Shown here one piece after another: positions 29,835 to 38,088 of a stretch of DNA of 64,000 bases. Origin of the DNA: Streptomyces sp. V1I1 (GTDB lineage: Bacteria > Actinomycetota > Actinomycetes > Streptomycetales > Streptomycetaceae); the NCBI RefSeq assembly GCF_030817355.1, contig NZ_JAUSZH010000001.1:1240001-1304000 (forward strand), read 5' to 3'. Under the pieces are notes generated by a model, which was given only the letters and a program-made list of their open reading frames with translations, was not told the origin of the DNA and made no database searches. The translations under genes and the position numbers were made by a program. The number at the start of each line of letters is the position of its first letter. Within the stretch, counting starts at the first letter, position 1.

Positions 29835-30589
29835 CAGATTCCTCCATCGACGGTGATCGTGGCACCGGTGACATAGCGGGAGGCGTCCCCCGCCAGGAAG
29901 AGCACCGTCCCGGCCACGTCCTCGGGCCGGCCGAGCCGGCCCAGGGCGGTCATCGAGGCGATCCGCTCCCGCAGTTGCGGCGGCAGATCCCCGCCGGTCT
30001 CGCTCTCCGTGACGCCCGGGGCCACGGTGTTGACGCGGATACCGCGCGGCCCGAGCTCCTTGCAGAGCGCCCGTCCGAAGCCGACGAGGGCTGCCTTGGA
30101 GGCGGTGTAGTGGGCGCTGAACGGGCGGCCGCGCAGAGCGGCCGACGAGCCGATGTTGATGATCGACGCGCCCTCGGAGAGCAGGTCGAGCACGGCCTGG
30201 GTGACCAGGTACGCGGAGGTGACATTGTGGTCGAACAGCCGCTGCCACTCAGCCGCTTCGAGGTCGCCGAACTTCGCGTGCCCGTCGATGCCGACATTGT
30301 TCACCAGCACCTCGAGCCCGCCGAGCCCGTCCCGGCAGGCGTCGGCGAGCGTCTCGGCCCCGCTCGCGGTGGTGACGTCGGCGCGCACGGTCAGATGACC
30401 CCCGCCGAACTCGTCCAGTTCCCGCGCGAGCGATTCGGCGGCCTCGCCGTCCTTGCTGTAGCCCGCAACCACCTGGGCCCCGGCACGGGCGAAGGCCAGA
30501 GCCGCCGCCCGTCCGATGCCACGGGTGCCGCCGGTGATGAGCACGCGCTTGCCGGCCAGACCCGAGGTGAGGGCATCCTCCGTGCTCAT
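29834..30589 (-). CDS. SDR ketoreductase
   Basis: A 251-residue SDR with TGGTRGIG near residue 20, VNNVGIDGH, NIGSSAA as the Ser element, YTASKAAL and TVDGGI at the end. It overlaps the ACP gene by 4 bp (ATGA), placing it beside the minimal PKS carrier, and so is the best candidate for reducing the nascent ACP-bound polyketide. Confidence 0.9.
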   Translation of the reverse strand: MSTEDALTSGLAGKRVLITGGTRGIGRAAALAFARAGAQVVAGYSKDGEAAESLARELDEFGGGHLTVRADVTTASGAETLADACRDGLGGLEVLVNNVGIDGHAKFGDLEAAEWQRLFDHNVTSAYLVTQAVLDLLSEGASIINIGSSAALRGRPFSAHYTASKAALVGFGRALCKELGPRGIRVNTVAPGVTESETGGDLPPQLRERIASMTALGRLGRPEDVAGTVLFLAGDASRYVTGATITVDGGI

Positions 30590-30846
30590 GCCGCCTCGGG
30601 GAGGTTGGCATTGATCATCTTGAGCAGGATGCGCGGGGTCTCGGCCTCCACGACCGCGTCGTCGGAGAGCTCGACCCCACGCTCGCGCTTGATGACTCCG
30701 GTCACCTGCAGCAGCGCGAGGGAGTCGTAACCGAGGTCCATGAAGGGCACGTCCAGCACGGCGTCGCTGTCGAGGTCGATGCCTTCGGACTCGCCGGCGC
30801 ATTCGCGGAGCTGCTCGGCAAGCTCCGGCAGAGTGAACTCGCTCAC
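30586..30846 (-). CDS. Type II PKS acyl carrier protein
   Basis: An 86-residue acidic ACP. Ser42 in DLGYDSLALLQV is the phosphopantetheine site. GTG start at 30846 overlaps the cyclase stop by 4 bp. It is the only stand-alone ACP in region A and is physically separated by 4 kb from KS-alpha/KS-beta, with which it must work. Confidence 0.93.
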   Translation of the reverse strand: MSEFTLPELAEQLRECAGESEGIDLDSDAVLDVPFMDLGYDSLALLQVTGVIKRERGVELSDDAVVEAETPRILLKMINANLPEAA

Positions 30847-31181
30847 TGGATCCGGCCTCCCTCTTTGGTCCAGATGTAGAAGGACTGCGCCATCGCGTCC
30901 TTGGGTTCCTGCCAGTTCGGGTCGTACGGCGAAACGCACTCGGCGAGCCGGGTGTTGATGTCGTCGTAGAGCGGGTGGCTGCGGGCCTGATACAGGCGCG
31001 GGCCGATGTCCGCGTCGGCCTCGACAAGATGGAAGTAGAGATCGTGGAAGGTGAACAGCGAACGCCTCGTCACACCGATCATGTGGGGCAGCTCACTCGA
31101 GTCCGACTCCTCGAAGATCTTGGCGATGTCGCCGGCCTTGCCCGGCTCCATCCGAGCCACTATGAGCGTCCGGTGTGCCAC
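30843..31181 (-). CDS. TcmI-family polyketide cyclase
   Basis: A 112-residue protein with the TcmI-family start HRTLIVARMEPGKAGDIAKIF, GVTRRSLFTFHDLYFHLVEAD, and the end AMAQSFYIWTKEGG. Family members (TcmI, WhiE-VII type) close the final rings of linear or angular aromatic polyketides. First gene of a five-gene operon (cyclase, ACP, SDR, SchA/CurD, DUF1772) and marks the right edge of region A. Confidence 0.9.
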   Translation of the reverse strand: MAHRTLIVARMEPGKAGDIAKIFEESDSSELPHMIGVTRRSLFTFHDLYFHLVEADADIGPRLYQARSHPLYDDINTRLAECVSPYDPNWQEPKDAMAQSFYIWTKEGGRIQ

Positions 31182-31520
31182 CGTCGGCCTCCTTCGTGGA
31201 ATGTACTGGGAAGCCCTGCGGTTGGCGGGCTTGTCGCAACCGTGACAGGCAGCGCTGGAGCGCCGCTCGATCCACTGTCCAACTTGGGTCCGGCCGAGAG
31301 GAATTCATCGAGGTCGGCGATGCGCAAGCGCGATGGGTGCGTCCTGCGATGACGGAGCCGAGTCCGCGACCAACGCGCCGAGGACGCGCGTGACCAGCTG
31401 TACGGTCCCGGTCCCGGTCCCGGTCCCGGTCCCGGTCCCGGTCCCGGTCCCGGTCCCGGTCCCGGCCGCCCGGCGCCCGCGCGAACCCAGCCAAAAGGCT
31501 GTACGGCCGCGTCGCGACGC
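31182..31520. other. 339-bp non-coding boundary between regions A and B
   Basis: No credible gene on either strand. It must hold the promoter of the minus-strand cyclase/ACP operon (31182-31300) and contains a 10-copy hexanucleotide repeat at 31404-31463. No terminator hairpin of note was seen for the aldehyde dehydrogenase gene ending at 31521. Confidence 0.6.
31404..31463. repeat. Hexanucleotide tandem repeat (GGTCCC) x10
   Basis: Ten uninterrupted copies of GGTCCC, followed by a degenerate GGCCGCC. Lies in the intergenic gap at the junction of the two clusters, so a coding explanation is unlikely. Copy number may vary among strains. Confidence 0.95.
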
Positions 31521-32774
31521 TCACCGCAGCGGCCCGGTGATGACCGACTGCCGCAGCCCGGCCTCCGCGGACAGCAGCAGCGGCCGGCCGATCAGCCGGC
31601 CGTCGCGCCGGATGCTGCTGGCGTGCACGCCGTATCCGCCGAAGGGCTGGTTGCCGTCCTCGGCGTCCAGCGTGGTGGCGTTGCGGCTGATGACGCCGGT
31701 GCCCAGGGTCTCCCCGGTCAGTCGCGGCTCGCCCAGCGCGGAGACGTACATGCCCCGCTCCAGCTCCTCGGGGGTGCGCGCCCATTCGCGGAGCATCTCC
31801 GGGTCCTCGTACGGCACGATGCAGAAGACCGGCGAGAAGAGCTCCGGCGGATGAAAGTCCACGCCCTCCGGGAACACCAGCAGTGAGGGCTCGACCAGCA
31901 TCCGCTCCGGGTCCGCCTCCCCGCCGCTGACCACATGGTCGGCGTTCTGGACAAGGAACTCCGCCGCACCCTCCACGGCGTCCTCGTAGGCCAGCGGAGT
32001 CAGCACGGTATCGGGCCAGCTGCGCGCGCCGACGGTGAGCACGGACAGTTCGGCGCGCAGTTGTTCCACGACCGCGTCGAGCCGCAGCCGGTGGACGAAA
32101 ATGACGTCCGGGCACAGGCAGTCCTGGCCGGAGTTGTACAGTCGGGCGCGCAGGATGGCCCGGCAGGCGGCGCCCGGGTCGGTGCGGGGGCCGATGACAA
32201 GGGGGTTGGGTCCCGAGCCCATGACGAGGAACAGCGGCCGGTCGCCGACGGATTTCATCACGTCCTGGGCATTGGTGGGCTGCCCCGTGAAGACCACCGC
32301 GTCGGACGCCGAGCAGATCGGCTTGAACTGCCGCTGGGAGACGTCGACCATCTTGATCCGCCGGGCGAGGTCCGGGTCGATGCGAGTACTGATCAGCTTG
32401 TGCACGGCGTACGCGGTGTCCCGGGTGCGTGCCGAGGGGCGGATGACCACCTCGTCGCAGTAGAGCCCGGGGATCAGGCCGAACAGCGCGTACGAGTAGA
32501 GGATGTTGTTCGACGGCAGGAACACCGAGAGCCGGGACAGCTGGGGCGGGCAGTTGCGCGCCAGCTCCCAGGGCGCACCGGTCAACGCGCCTATGGATCG
32601 CAGGAGTTCATCGCGGGCGCTGCTGTAGGTGGCGACCCGCGTCAGCAGCGACAGCAGCTCGTCGCGGCAGCTCAGCAGGGCGGAGGCCGTCCTCATCGCC
32701 TTCTCGTGCGCGGCTTCGAGGTTGGGCCAGGTACGGGTGAAGGACTCCAGAACCGGCATGGACGGGTGGCTCAT
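31521..32774 (-). CDS. Aldehyde dehydrogenase / acyl-CoA reductase-like protein
   Basis: A 417-residue protein of the ALDH superfamily. LYNSGQDCLCPDVIFVH carries the catalytic Cys near residue 250, with LFSPVFCIVPYED and FGGYG near the C-terminus as in ALDH folds. It is shorter than typical ALDHs (about 480) and the N-terminal third is divergent, so LuxC-type acyl-CoA reductase is possible. ATG 32774 with GAGGAGAC upstream is chosen over more distal starts. It could reduce an acyl thioester or oxidise an aldehyde; substrate unknown. Divergent from the ATP-grasp-like gene across the putative SARP operator. Confidence 0.75.
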   Translation of the reverse strand: MSHPSMPVLESFTRTWPNLEAAHEKAMRTASALLSCRDELLSLLTRVATYSSARDELLRSIGALTGAPWELARNCPPQLSRLSVFLPSNNILYSYALFGLIPGLYCDEVVIRPSARTRDTAYAVHKLISTRIDPDLARRIKMVDVSQRQFKPICSASDAVVFTGQPTNAQDVMKSVGDRPLFLVMGSGPNPLVIGPRTDPGAACRAILRARLYNSGQDCLCPDVIFVHRLRLDAVVEQLRAELSVLTVGARSWPDTVLTPLAYEDAVEGAAEFLVQNADHVVSGGEADPERMLVEPSLLVFPEGVDFHPPELFSPVFCIVPYEDPEMLREWARTPEELERGMYVSALGEPRLTGETLGTGVISRNATTLDAEDGNQPFGGYGVHASSIRRDGRLIGRPLLLSAEAGLRQSVITGPLR

Positions 32775-33132
32775 CGGGCTGTCTCCTCGCGGCACGGGGA
32801 TGTCGGGTGGGGGCCGACGGAACCGGTGGCAGCCGAAGGTCTCCAGTAGTTCTCGAGACCGTCCGACTATTCTTCCTGCCGCCACTTGGCATTGTCGTTC
32901 GGAAATCGTTCGGAAATCGTTCGGAACTCGGCCGGACTCGGCAGGAACTCGGCCCGATGCAGCGATGATTGACAGAATAGGCAGCCGGACGAATGCATGT
33001 CCAGCAGACATTGAAGAGAATTCCGGGCAGGGAATTCCCTCCATTGAAATACCCGCCCGCTCAGCCCCGGCTCGAAGACTCCTGGAATACCGGCCGCCCG
33101 GCGACCCCCGCACCCCATTGAGGAGGCCGATC
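32775..33132. promoter_or_regulatory. 358-bp divergent promoter region of region B
   Basis: Non-coding and markedly less GC-rich than its surroundings, between the divergent aldehyde dehydrogenase and ATP-grasp-like genes. It contains the 11-bp direct repeats (32895-32948) and, about 20 bp beyond them, TTGACAG at 32969-32975, which could serve as a -35 element for the rightward promoter. Confidence 0.6.
32895..32948. promoter_or_regulatory. Putative SARP operator: 11-bp direct repeats
   Basis: Three near-identical tandem 11-mers, TCGTTCGGAAA (32895-32905), TCGTTCGGAAA (32906-32916) and TCGTTCGGAAC (32917-32927), then degenerate units at 32928-32937 and 32938-32948. SARPs bind heptamer direct repeats at 11-bp spacing (one helical turn), and two SARP genes lie 2.2 and 4 kb downstream. 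Confidence 0.65.
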
Positions 33133-34515
33133 ATGACCAGCACCGTTCCTGCCTCAGCCGGCACAGTGCACCCTTGGTTCCACGAGGAGGGACGGCCAAA
33201 GCCGTCGGACCTGCGGCGGCTGTCCGGCGCCGAGACGCACGAGCTGCTGCGCCGGGAGACGGCCGGGCTGAGCATCTCGCTCCCGGGACCCGCCCTTCCC
33301 GCGCAGCCGTTCGTCCTGCCCCGCAGCTCCTACGACGAGCTGTTCGAGGTCAGCCGAGTGCTGCTGTCGCTGGTACGCCGGGCCGTCCTGGCCCAGGGCG
33401 GCAGCTGGCCGGCCCGCGCCGAGGCGCTCGGCGCCGACCCCGACGACTACCCCCTGCTGTCCGGTCAGGACAACACCGAGACCGAGTACTGCGCGATGAT
33501 GGCCCGCCCGGACATCGTCATCGGCGAACGGGGCCCGCAGCTGCTGGATTTCAATGTCAGCGGGACCTTCGGCGGACCCATTGAGACCCACGCTCTCGCC
33601 GCGGTCTGGCAGCGGACCCACCAGGACGACGGCCGGACGCCGTTCACGGGGTCCGACCCGCTCGTTGCCCGGGTCCAGGCCTATGAGGACGTCTGTACCC
33701 GGCGGAATCTGCCGAAGGCCGTCGCCGTCGTCGGCAGTCTGGGCGATCTGCTCGAAGACTCCGACATCCGCTTCCACCAACTCACGCTCGACCAGTTCAG
33801 GCGTCGTGGCTTCACCGCGGACTTCTTCGAACCGCACGAACTCCCCGACGCGCTCGGCCGCCCGGGGGCCCTGCGCTATCCGCTCGGTCTGCGCAACTTC
33901 GCCCTGCTCGACTGGCGGGAGCGTGGCATCGGCATCGAACCCGTCCATCAGTCACAGCGCTCGGGTCTCCTGCTGCTGCCACCGCAGAGCAGTGGTCTGC
34001 TCGCCAACAAGAAGGCACTGGCCCTGGTCTCAGAGGGGCGCCCCTGGATGACGCGCGCCGAGCGCCGCACGGTCGAGCGGCACCTGCCCTGGACCCGTAT
34101 GACCATCCCCGGCCGCACCGACTGGCAGCAGGGCGAACACGACCTGCCCGCCCTGCTCTTCCGCGAGCGCGACCGGTTCGTCCTGAAGCGGGCCATCGGC
34201 CAGACGGGGCGGGAGGTTCTCATCGGCCGCCACACCGGACAACAGGCCTGGGAAGAGGCCGTCAACGGCGCGTTCGAGGCGGGCGACAGCATCGTGCAGG
34301 AGTATGTCGAGCCGCTGTCCTGCCCGCTGGAGCTGACCGACGGCCGGGCCACCTGGACCGCGCCCGTCTCGCCGGTGCTCAGCCCCATGCTCTTCAACGG
34401 CAGGGCCGGCGGCTGCTGGGCCCGGTTCCTTCCGGACGGCAGCGCCGGCTCCGAGGGAAAGATCAGTGTCGGTGAGTACAGCGCCACCGAGAACGCCGTC
34501 CTCACCTGGGCCTGA
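33133..34515 (+). CDS. Conserved hypothetical protein, possible ATP-grasp ligase
   Basis: A 460-residue soluble protein. LLDFNVSGTFGGPIETHAL, DRFVLKRAIGQTGREVLIGRH and QEYVEPLSCPLEL resemble the ATP- and metal-binding segments of circularly permuted ATP-grasp enzymes, in which a Lys (FVLKRA) and acidic/Asn residues bind ATP and Mg. The match is by eye only. ATP-grasp ligases join a carboxylate to an amine or thiol, which would fit peptide or acyl activation. ATG 33133 has a strong AGGAGG seven bases upstream; longer starts run into the operator region. The unknown gene at 34530 follows after 14 bp. Confidence 0.7.
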   Translation: MTSTVPASAGTVHPWFHEEGRPKPSDLRRLSGAETHELLRRETAGLSISLPGPALPAQPFVLPRSSYDELFEVSRVLLSLVRRAVLAQGGSWPARAEALGADPDDYPLLSGQDNTETEYCAMMARPDIVIGERGPQLLDFNVSGTFGGPIETHALAAVWQRTHQDDGRTPFTGSDPLVARVQAYEDVCTRRNLPKAVAVVGSLGDLLEDSDIRFHQLTLDQFRRRGFTADFFEPHELPDALGRPGALRYPLGLRNFALLDWRERGIGIEPVHQSQRSGLLLLPPQSSGLLANKKALALVSEGRPWMTRAERRTVERHLPWTRMTIPGRTDWQQGEHDLPALLFRERDRFVLKRAIGQTGREVLIGRHTGQQAWEEAVNGAFEAGDSIVQEYVEPLSCPLELTDGRATWTAPVSPVLSPMLFNGRAGGCWARFLPDGSAGSEGKISVGEYSATENAVLTWA

Positions 34516-34529
34516 GATGCGGGCCGGTC

Positions 34530-35297
34530 GTGTGCGGGGTGGGCAACGGCACGTTGATCACAGCGTCGGTGGAGGCGGCGCTCGGTCCGGCTGCCCGCCG
34601 CGGCCTGCGGGTGCTGGCCCACCACCGCCATCTGCACCGGCCCGACCATCCGGACGACGAGGCCAGGGTCTGGCTCGGCAACCATGAACTGGGCGGGGTC
34701 GGACAGCTCCTGGCCCAGCAGCGCGGTGTGCCGCGTGAGGCCCTCAACCCGGTCACCGGGCACACGGTGGCCCGCCTGCTCACCGCACTGCACGGCGGCC
34801 CCGAACTGCGCACCGCCGTACCGGGGCCGCAGGGGCTGCCCGGCGGTTATCCCGCCCGCGTCACCCGGCGGCGGGTCGAACTCGATCTGCCGTACGGGCT
34901 CACGCTGTCGGACGCCGTCGCCTGTAACGAGCGGCTCACCTTCGCCGAGGGGGTGCGTATCGACCCGGACGGCGATGTGCACTTCTCCCCCTCCCTACGG
35001 GAAGGGCTCCGGCCCCATCTGCCCCAGCTGTGCGAGGGGTTCAGCGGCGCGGGGACCGCCCGGGCGGCGGCGCGGATGTGGCACGCGGCGCAGGCGCTGC
35101 GCCGCCGGGAGGATCCGGCCGACGCCGTGTACGCGCGGGGCTCGGCGGACGGCGTCGGAACCCCGCGCGGAGGGGTGACTTCAGCGCGCCCGCAGGGCAC
35201 GCTCGATGCCCATTCCCGCTCCCACGCCCATTCCTGCGCCCATTCCCGCGCCCACTCCCACCCGCACCGGCTCCGGCTGGATCTCCAGTTCGAGTGA
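34530..35297 (+). CDS. Hypothetical protein with low-complexity His/Ser tail
   Basis: A 255-residue protein from the GTG at 34530. The first 210 residues look like a folded domain (VCGVGNGTLITASVEAAL at the start could be a nucleotide loop; LDLPYGLTLSDAVACNERL and GVRIDPDGDVHFSP further on), but I do not recognise the family. The last 35 residues are an HSHAHSCAHS-type repeat read from DNA that encodes, on the other strand, the Gly-Met repeat at the C-terminus of the SARP. The convergent overlap is 117 bp; the true coding end may be earlier in evolution, but no stop precedes 35297. Confidence 0.6.
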   Translation: MCGVGNGTLITASVEAALGPAARRGLRVLAHHRHLHRPDHPDDEARVWLGNHELGGVGQLLAQQRGVPREALNPVTGHTVARLLTALHGGPELRTAVPGPQGLPGGYPARVTRRRVELDLPYGLTLSDAVACNERLTFAEGVRIDPDGDVHFSPSLREGLRPHLPQLCEGFSGAGTARAAARMWHAAQALRRREDPADAVYARGSADGVGTPRGGVTSARPQGTLDAHSRSHAHSCAHSRAHSHPHRLRLDLQFE

Positions 35298-36065
35298 GGA
35301 TTCCAGCATCGCGCGCTGCAGATGCTGGAGTCGGGGCGACGGGTCGAGCCCCAGCTCCTGGGAGAGCACAGAACGCAGCCGCTGGTACACCTCAAGGGCG
35401 TTTCCGCGCCTGCCGGAGCGGTAGAGCGCGAGCATCAACTGCCCCTGGGTGTCCTCGTGCATCGGATGCTGTGCGGCGAGACCCGAGAGCTCGCCCACCA
35501 GTTCATGGTGACGGCCGAGCCGCAGATCCGCCTCGATGCGCTGGTTGAGGATGCTCAGGCGCGACTCCTCGAGCCGGGTTGCCTCGATCTCCAGCAGCGC
35601 TCCGCACTGTACGTCGACGAGTGCGGGGCCGCGCCACAGGGCGAGCGCCCTGCGGAAGGAGTCGGACGCCACCGAGCAGTTGCCGCTCTCCAGGGCGCGA
35701 TGACCGGTCCCGGCGAGCCGTTCGTACTCACTGACGTCGACCACACCGCCCTGGGTGTCGAGCAGATAGCCGCCCGACTCGGTGACGAGGATGCTCTTGG
35801 CGCCGTTCGGCAGCTCGGGCCTGCGGGACCCGCCGATGGCGGCGGCGATCAGATTGCGCAGCTGAAGTATGTAGGTCTGCAAGGTGGTCTGGACGCTGCG
35901 CGGCGGTGCTTCGCCCCACAGCTCCTCCACCAGCGAGCCCACCGACACCACTTGATCGGGGTGCATGGCGAGCAGGGCAAGGACCTTGCGTGGTTTGACT
36001 GCAGTGGGGACAACGGAAACCCCCGACTGGACGACCCGGCACGGCCCCAGCACGCTGATGTCCAT
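35181..36065 (-). CDS. SARP-family transcriptional activator (first)
   Basis: A 294-residue SARP of the small (AfsR-N/ActII-orf4) type: an OmpR-like winged helix (about 1-95, PRKVLALLAMHPDQVVSVGSLVEELWGEAPPRSVQTTLQ read in parts) and a BTAD domain (about 100-255, ending EVYQRLRSVLSQELGLDPSPRLQHLQRAML). The C-terminus is an unusual GMGAGMGVGAGMG repeat. SARPs bind direct heptamer repeats and activate biosynthetic operons; the repeats at 32895-32948 are the likely target. The thioesterase gene is 29 bp upstream in the same direction. Confidence 0.93.
   Translation of the reverse strand: MDISVLGPCRVVQSGVSVVPTAVKPRKVLALLAMHPDQVVSVGSLVEELWGEAPPRSVQTTLQTYILQLRNLIAAAIGGSRRPELPNGAKSILVTESGGYLLDTQGGVVDVSEYERLAGTGHRALESGNCSVASDSFRRALALWRGPALVDVQCGALLEIEATRLEESRLSILNQRIEADLRLGRHHELVGELSGLAAQHPMHEDTQGQLMLALYRSGRRGNALEVYQRLRSVLSQELGLDPSPRLQHLQRAMLESSLELEIQPEPVRVGVGAGMGAGMGVGAGMGIERALRAR
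35205..35266. repeat. Imperfect tandem repeat in overlapping coding ends
   Basis: Imperfect units such as CCCATTCC followed by (C/T)GC(T/G)CCCACGCCCATTCC repeat about four times. The minus strand encodes Gly-Met/Ala-Gly repeats ending the SARP, the plus strand encodes the His/Ser tail of the convergent unknown protein. Confidence 0.75.
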
Positions 36066-36094
36066 ATCCGCTACTCCCTTCGAGGCGTTCAGGC

Positions 36095-36856
36095 TCAGGC
36101 GATCGGATGAGGTGTGGCAAGACGGCGCAGCTCTGCCGCGAGCAAGGTGGGCAGCTCCGCGTCACGTACGAAGAAGTGGCCGCCGGGAACGGTCCGCAGA
36201 TCGAAGCCGGCGCTGGTGTAGCGGCTCCATGCGGCGACCGCCTGGGCGGTCGCGACCTTGTCCTCGGCGCCCGCGTACGCGTACAGGGGGCTGGACAGCC
36301 GCTCGCCCGATCCGTCCCGCAGACTGCGGGCGAGCTGGAGGTCGTCGCGCATGGTGGAGAGCAGGATGCTCAGCCACTTGGGCCGCTCGAAGAGGTACGG
36401 CGGCAGGGTGCCGTACCGCGCGAGCGCGGCCAGCAGTCTGTCGTCGGGCAGATCCGGCTGCTCGACGAGCGGGGTGGGCAGATGGGGCGCGGCGCAGGCG
36501 CCGACGCCGACCAGGAGCGGCGGCCGGTGTCCGCCGCGGGTGCGCCGCAGCGCGAAGCGGTAGGCGACCAGCGCGCCGAGGCTGTGCCCGTAGAAGGCGT
36601 GCGGCACATCGAGCAACGGGCCCAGATATGTGTCGAGTTCACCGAGCAGCTGCTCGGAGTCGACGATGCGCGGCTCCCGCAGTCTGGTCTCGCGGCCCGG
36701 CAGCCGCACCGGAAGCACGTGTACGTCGGCGGCGAAACGGGCCCGCCAGCGGGCGAAGGTAAGCGCTCCGGCGCCCGCGTGGTGGAAGCAGAACAGCCGG
36801 AGTGCCGGCTCGGGCAGCTCCATGATTCCGGGCGACACCGCGAGATAGTGGTTCAC
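36095..36856 (-). CDS. Type II (editing) thioesterase
   Basis: A 253-residue alpha/beta hydrolase of the type II thioesterase family: LFCFHHAGAGALTFARW near residue 16, nucleophile Ser92 in YGHSLGALVAY, and GGHFFVRD with the catalytic His near 228. It hydrolyses stalled or wrongly primed acyl groups from PKS/NRPS carrier proteins, and here would serve the modular PKS and ACPs of the tetronate operon. GTG start at 36856. Placed between two SARP genes. Confidence 0.9.
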   Translation of the reverse strand: MNHYLAVSPGIMELPEPALRLFCFHHAGAGALTFARWRARFAADVHVLPVRLPGRETRLREPRIVDSEQLLGELDTYLGPLLDVPHAFYGHSLGALVAYRFALRRTRGGHRPPLLVGVGACAAPHLPTPLVEQPDLPDDRLLAALARYGTLPPYLFERPKWLSILLSTMRDDLQLARSLRDGSGERLSSPLYAYAGAEDKVATAQAVAAWSRYTSAGFDLRTVPGGHFFVRDAELPTLLAAELRRLATPHPIA

Positions 36857-36974
36857 GCCGCCTCCTCACACCGCACCGGTTCTCGACTACGCGGGCCCCG
36901 ATCCTCACGACCGCCGCTGGAAGGCCGCTTGATCGGAGCTGGAGTGAGGTGGAGCGGTTGTGCCGGGCGCTGCG

Positions 36975-37796
36975 TCAGCCGGTGAGCTCGCCGTCACTGC
37001 CCAGGCGTCCGTGACCGTTCCACACATCCATGGCTTCCTCACCTCGGAGGATTGCCTGGTGAAGCCGCTGAATACGGGGAGAGGGCTCAAGGCCCAACTC
37101 CTCGACCAGGGTTTCGCGAAGGCGCTTGTAGGCGATCAGCGCATCGGATGACCGGCCGTCCGCGCAGTAGGCCAGCATCTGCAGCGCCCGCAGGCTCTCG
37201 TGGAGCGGGTGGCGTTCACACAACGCGCACAGCTCGCCGAGCACTTCGCGACGCCGGCCGAGCCGCAGGTCGGCGCCGATGCGCCGCTCCAGCGCCCCGA
37301 GCCGGCTCTCCTTCAGCCGGGTCACCTCGATGCCGAGGTGACGTCCATGGGGCACGTCGGCCAGTGCGGGCCCGCGCCACAGCTCCAGGGCCGCGGTCAG
37401 ATTGCCCGATGCCGCGGCCATGTCGCCGACCTCGTAGGCGGTGTGGCCTGCGCCGGTGAGCCGGTCGAACTCCAGGGCGTCGACATCGGCGGGGTCCGCG
37501 TCGAGCAGATAACCGCCGTGCCGTGTCACCAGCACGTTCTTGTCCCAGACGCCTGTTGCCCCGGGGATCGCGGAGCGCAGTCTGCGCCGCAGCTGAAGGA
37601 TGTACGTCTGCAGCGTCGTCGGCGCACTGCGCGGCGGTCCCGCGCCCCAGAGCTCCTCCATGAGGACCGGGACGGGCACGATGTGCTGCGCGTTGAGGGC
37701 GAGGAGGGCGAGGATCTGCCGTGGTTTGGAGGCACTGGGAAGCACCGAGACTCCCGCGGCCTCACCGCGGAGAGTTCCCAGTACCTCGACACGCAT
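36975..37796 (-). CDS. SARP-family transcriptional activator (second)
   Basis: A 273-residue small SARP from ATG 37796, which has AGGGGG just upstream; an in-frame ATG at 37817 would add 7 residues. Winged-helix DNA-binding domain (SKPRQILALLALNAQHIVP, SAPTTLQTYILQLRRRLR) followed by a BTAD domain ending KRLRETLVEELGLEPSPRIQRLHQAILRGEEAM. Clearly a paralogue of the SARP at 35181-36065. Tandem SARPs may form a cascade or act on different promoters of region B. Confidence 0.93.
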   Translation of the reverse strand: MRVEVLGTLRGEAAGVSVLPSASKPRQILALLALNAQHIVPVPVLMEELWGAGPPRSAPTTLQTYILQLRRRLRSAIPGATGVWDKNVLVTRHGGYLLDADPADVDALEFDRLTGAGHTAYEVGDMAAASGNLTAALELWRGPALADVPHGRHLGIEVTRLKESRLGALERRIGADLRLGRRREVLGELCALCERHPLHESLRALQMLAYCADGRSSDALIAYKRLRETLVEELGLEPSPRIQRLHQAILRGEEAMDVWNGHGRLGSDGELTG

Positions 37797-38088
37797 GGTG
37801 CGCCCCCTGTCAGGCATGGCCTTTTCCTTACCCCGTCGGACAGCCCCGCTGTGGCGAAAGCTGTTTCCGGGAGAGTCCCATGCAGCGCAGGGGCAAGAAC
37901 AGTGACCAGCTCACAAGCCGCGCATGGAGATCACCTGGTTCGGGCCTATGAAATCTTCACATCCAGGGAGATGACGTGTCCACTGTTCGATTCCAGTCAC
38001 CCGACAGCACACTGCTCTCGTATGCGCAGCCGAACATCCGCACGGGAAATGAACCACCCGGCACCGTTCACATCACGATGGGAGCACC

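Noticed and set aside
31404..31463. CRISPR array
   Set aside because: Units are contiguous hexamers without spacers and no cas genes are present anywhere in the window.
31333..31854. Plus-strand frame encoding a Val-Pro repeat through the GGTCCC array
   Set aside because: Repeat-derived low complexity and antisense to the aldehyde dehydrogenase; not a real gene.
34517..34687. ATG at 34517 as start of the gene after the ATP-grasp-like gene
   Set aside because: That frame closes at 34687 and is Arg/Pro/Gly-rich; the GTG at 34530 opens the frame with normal codon bias.
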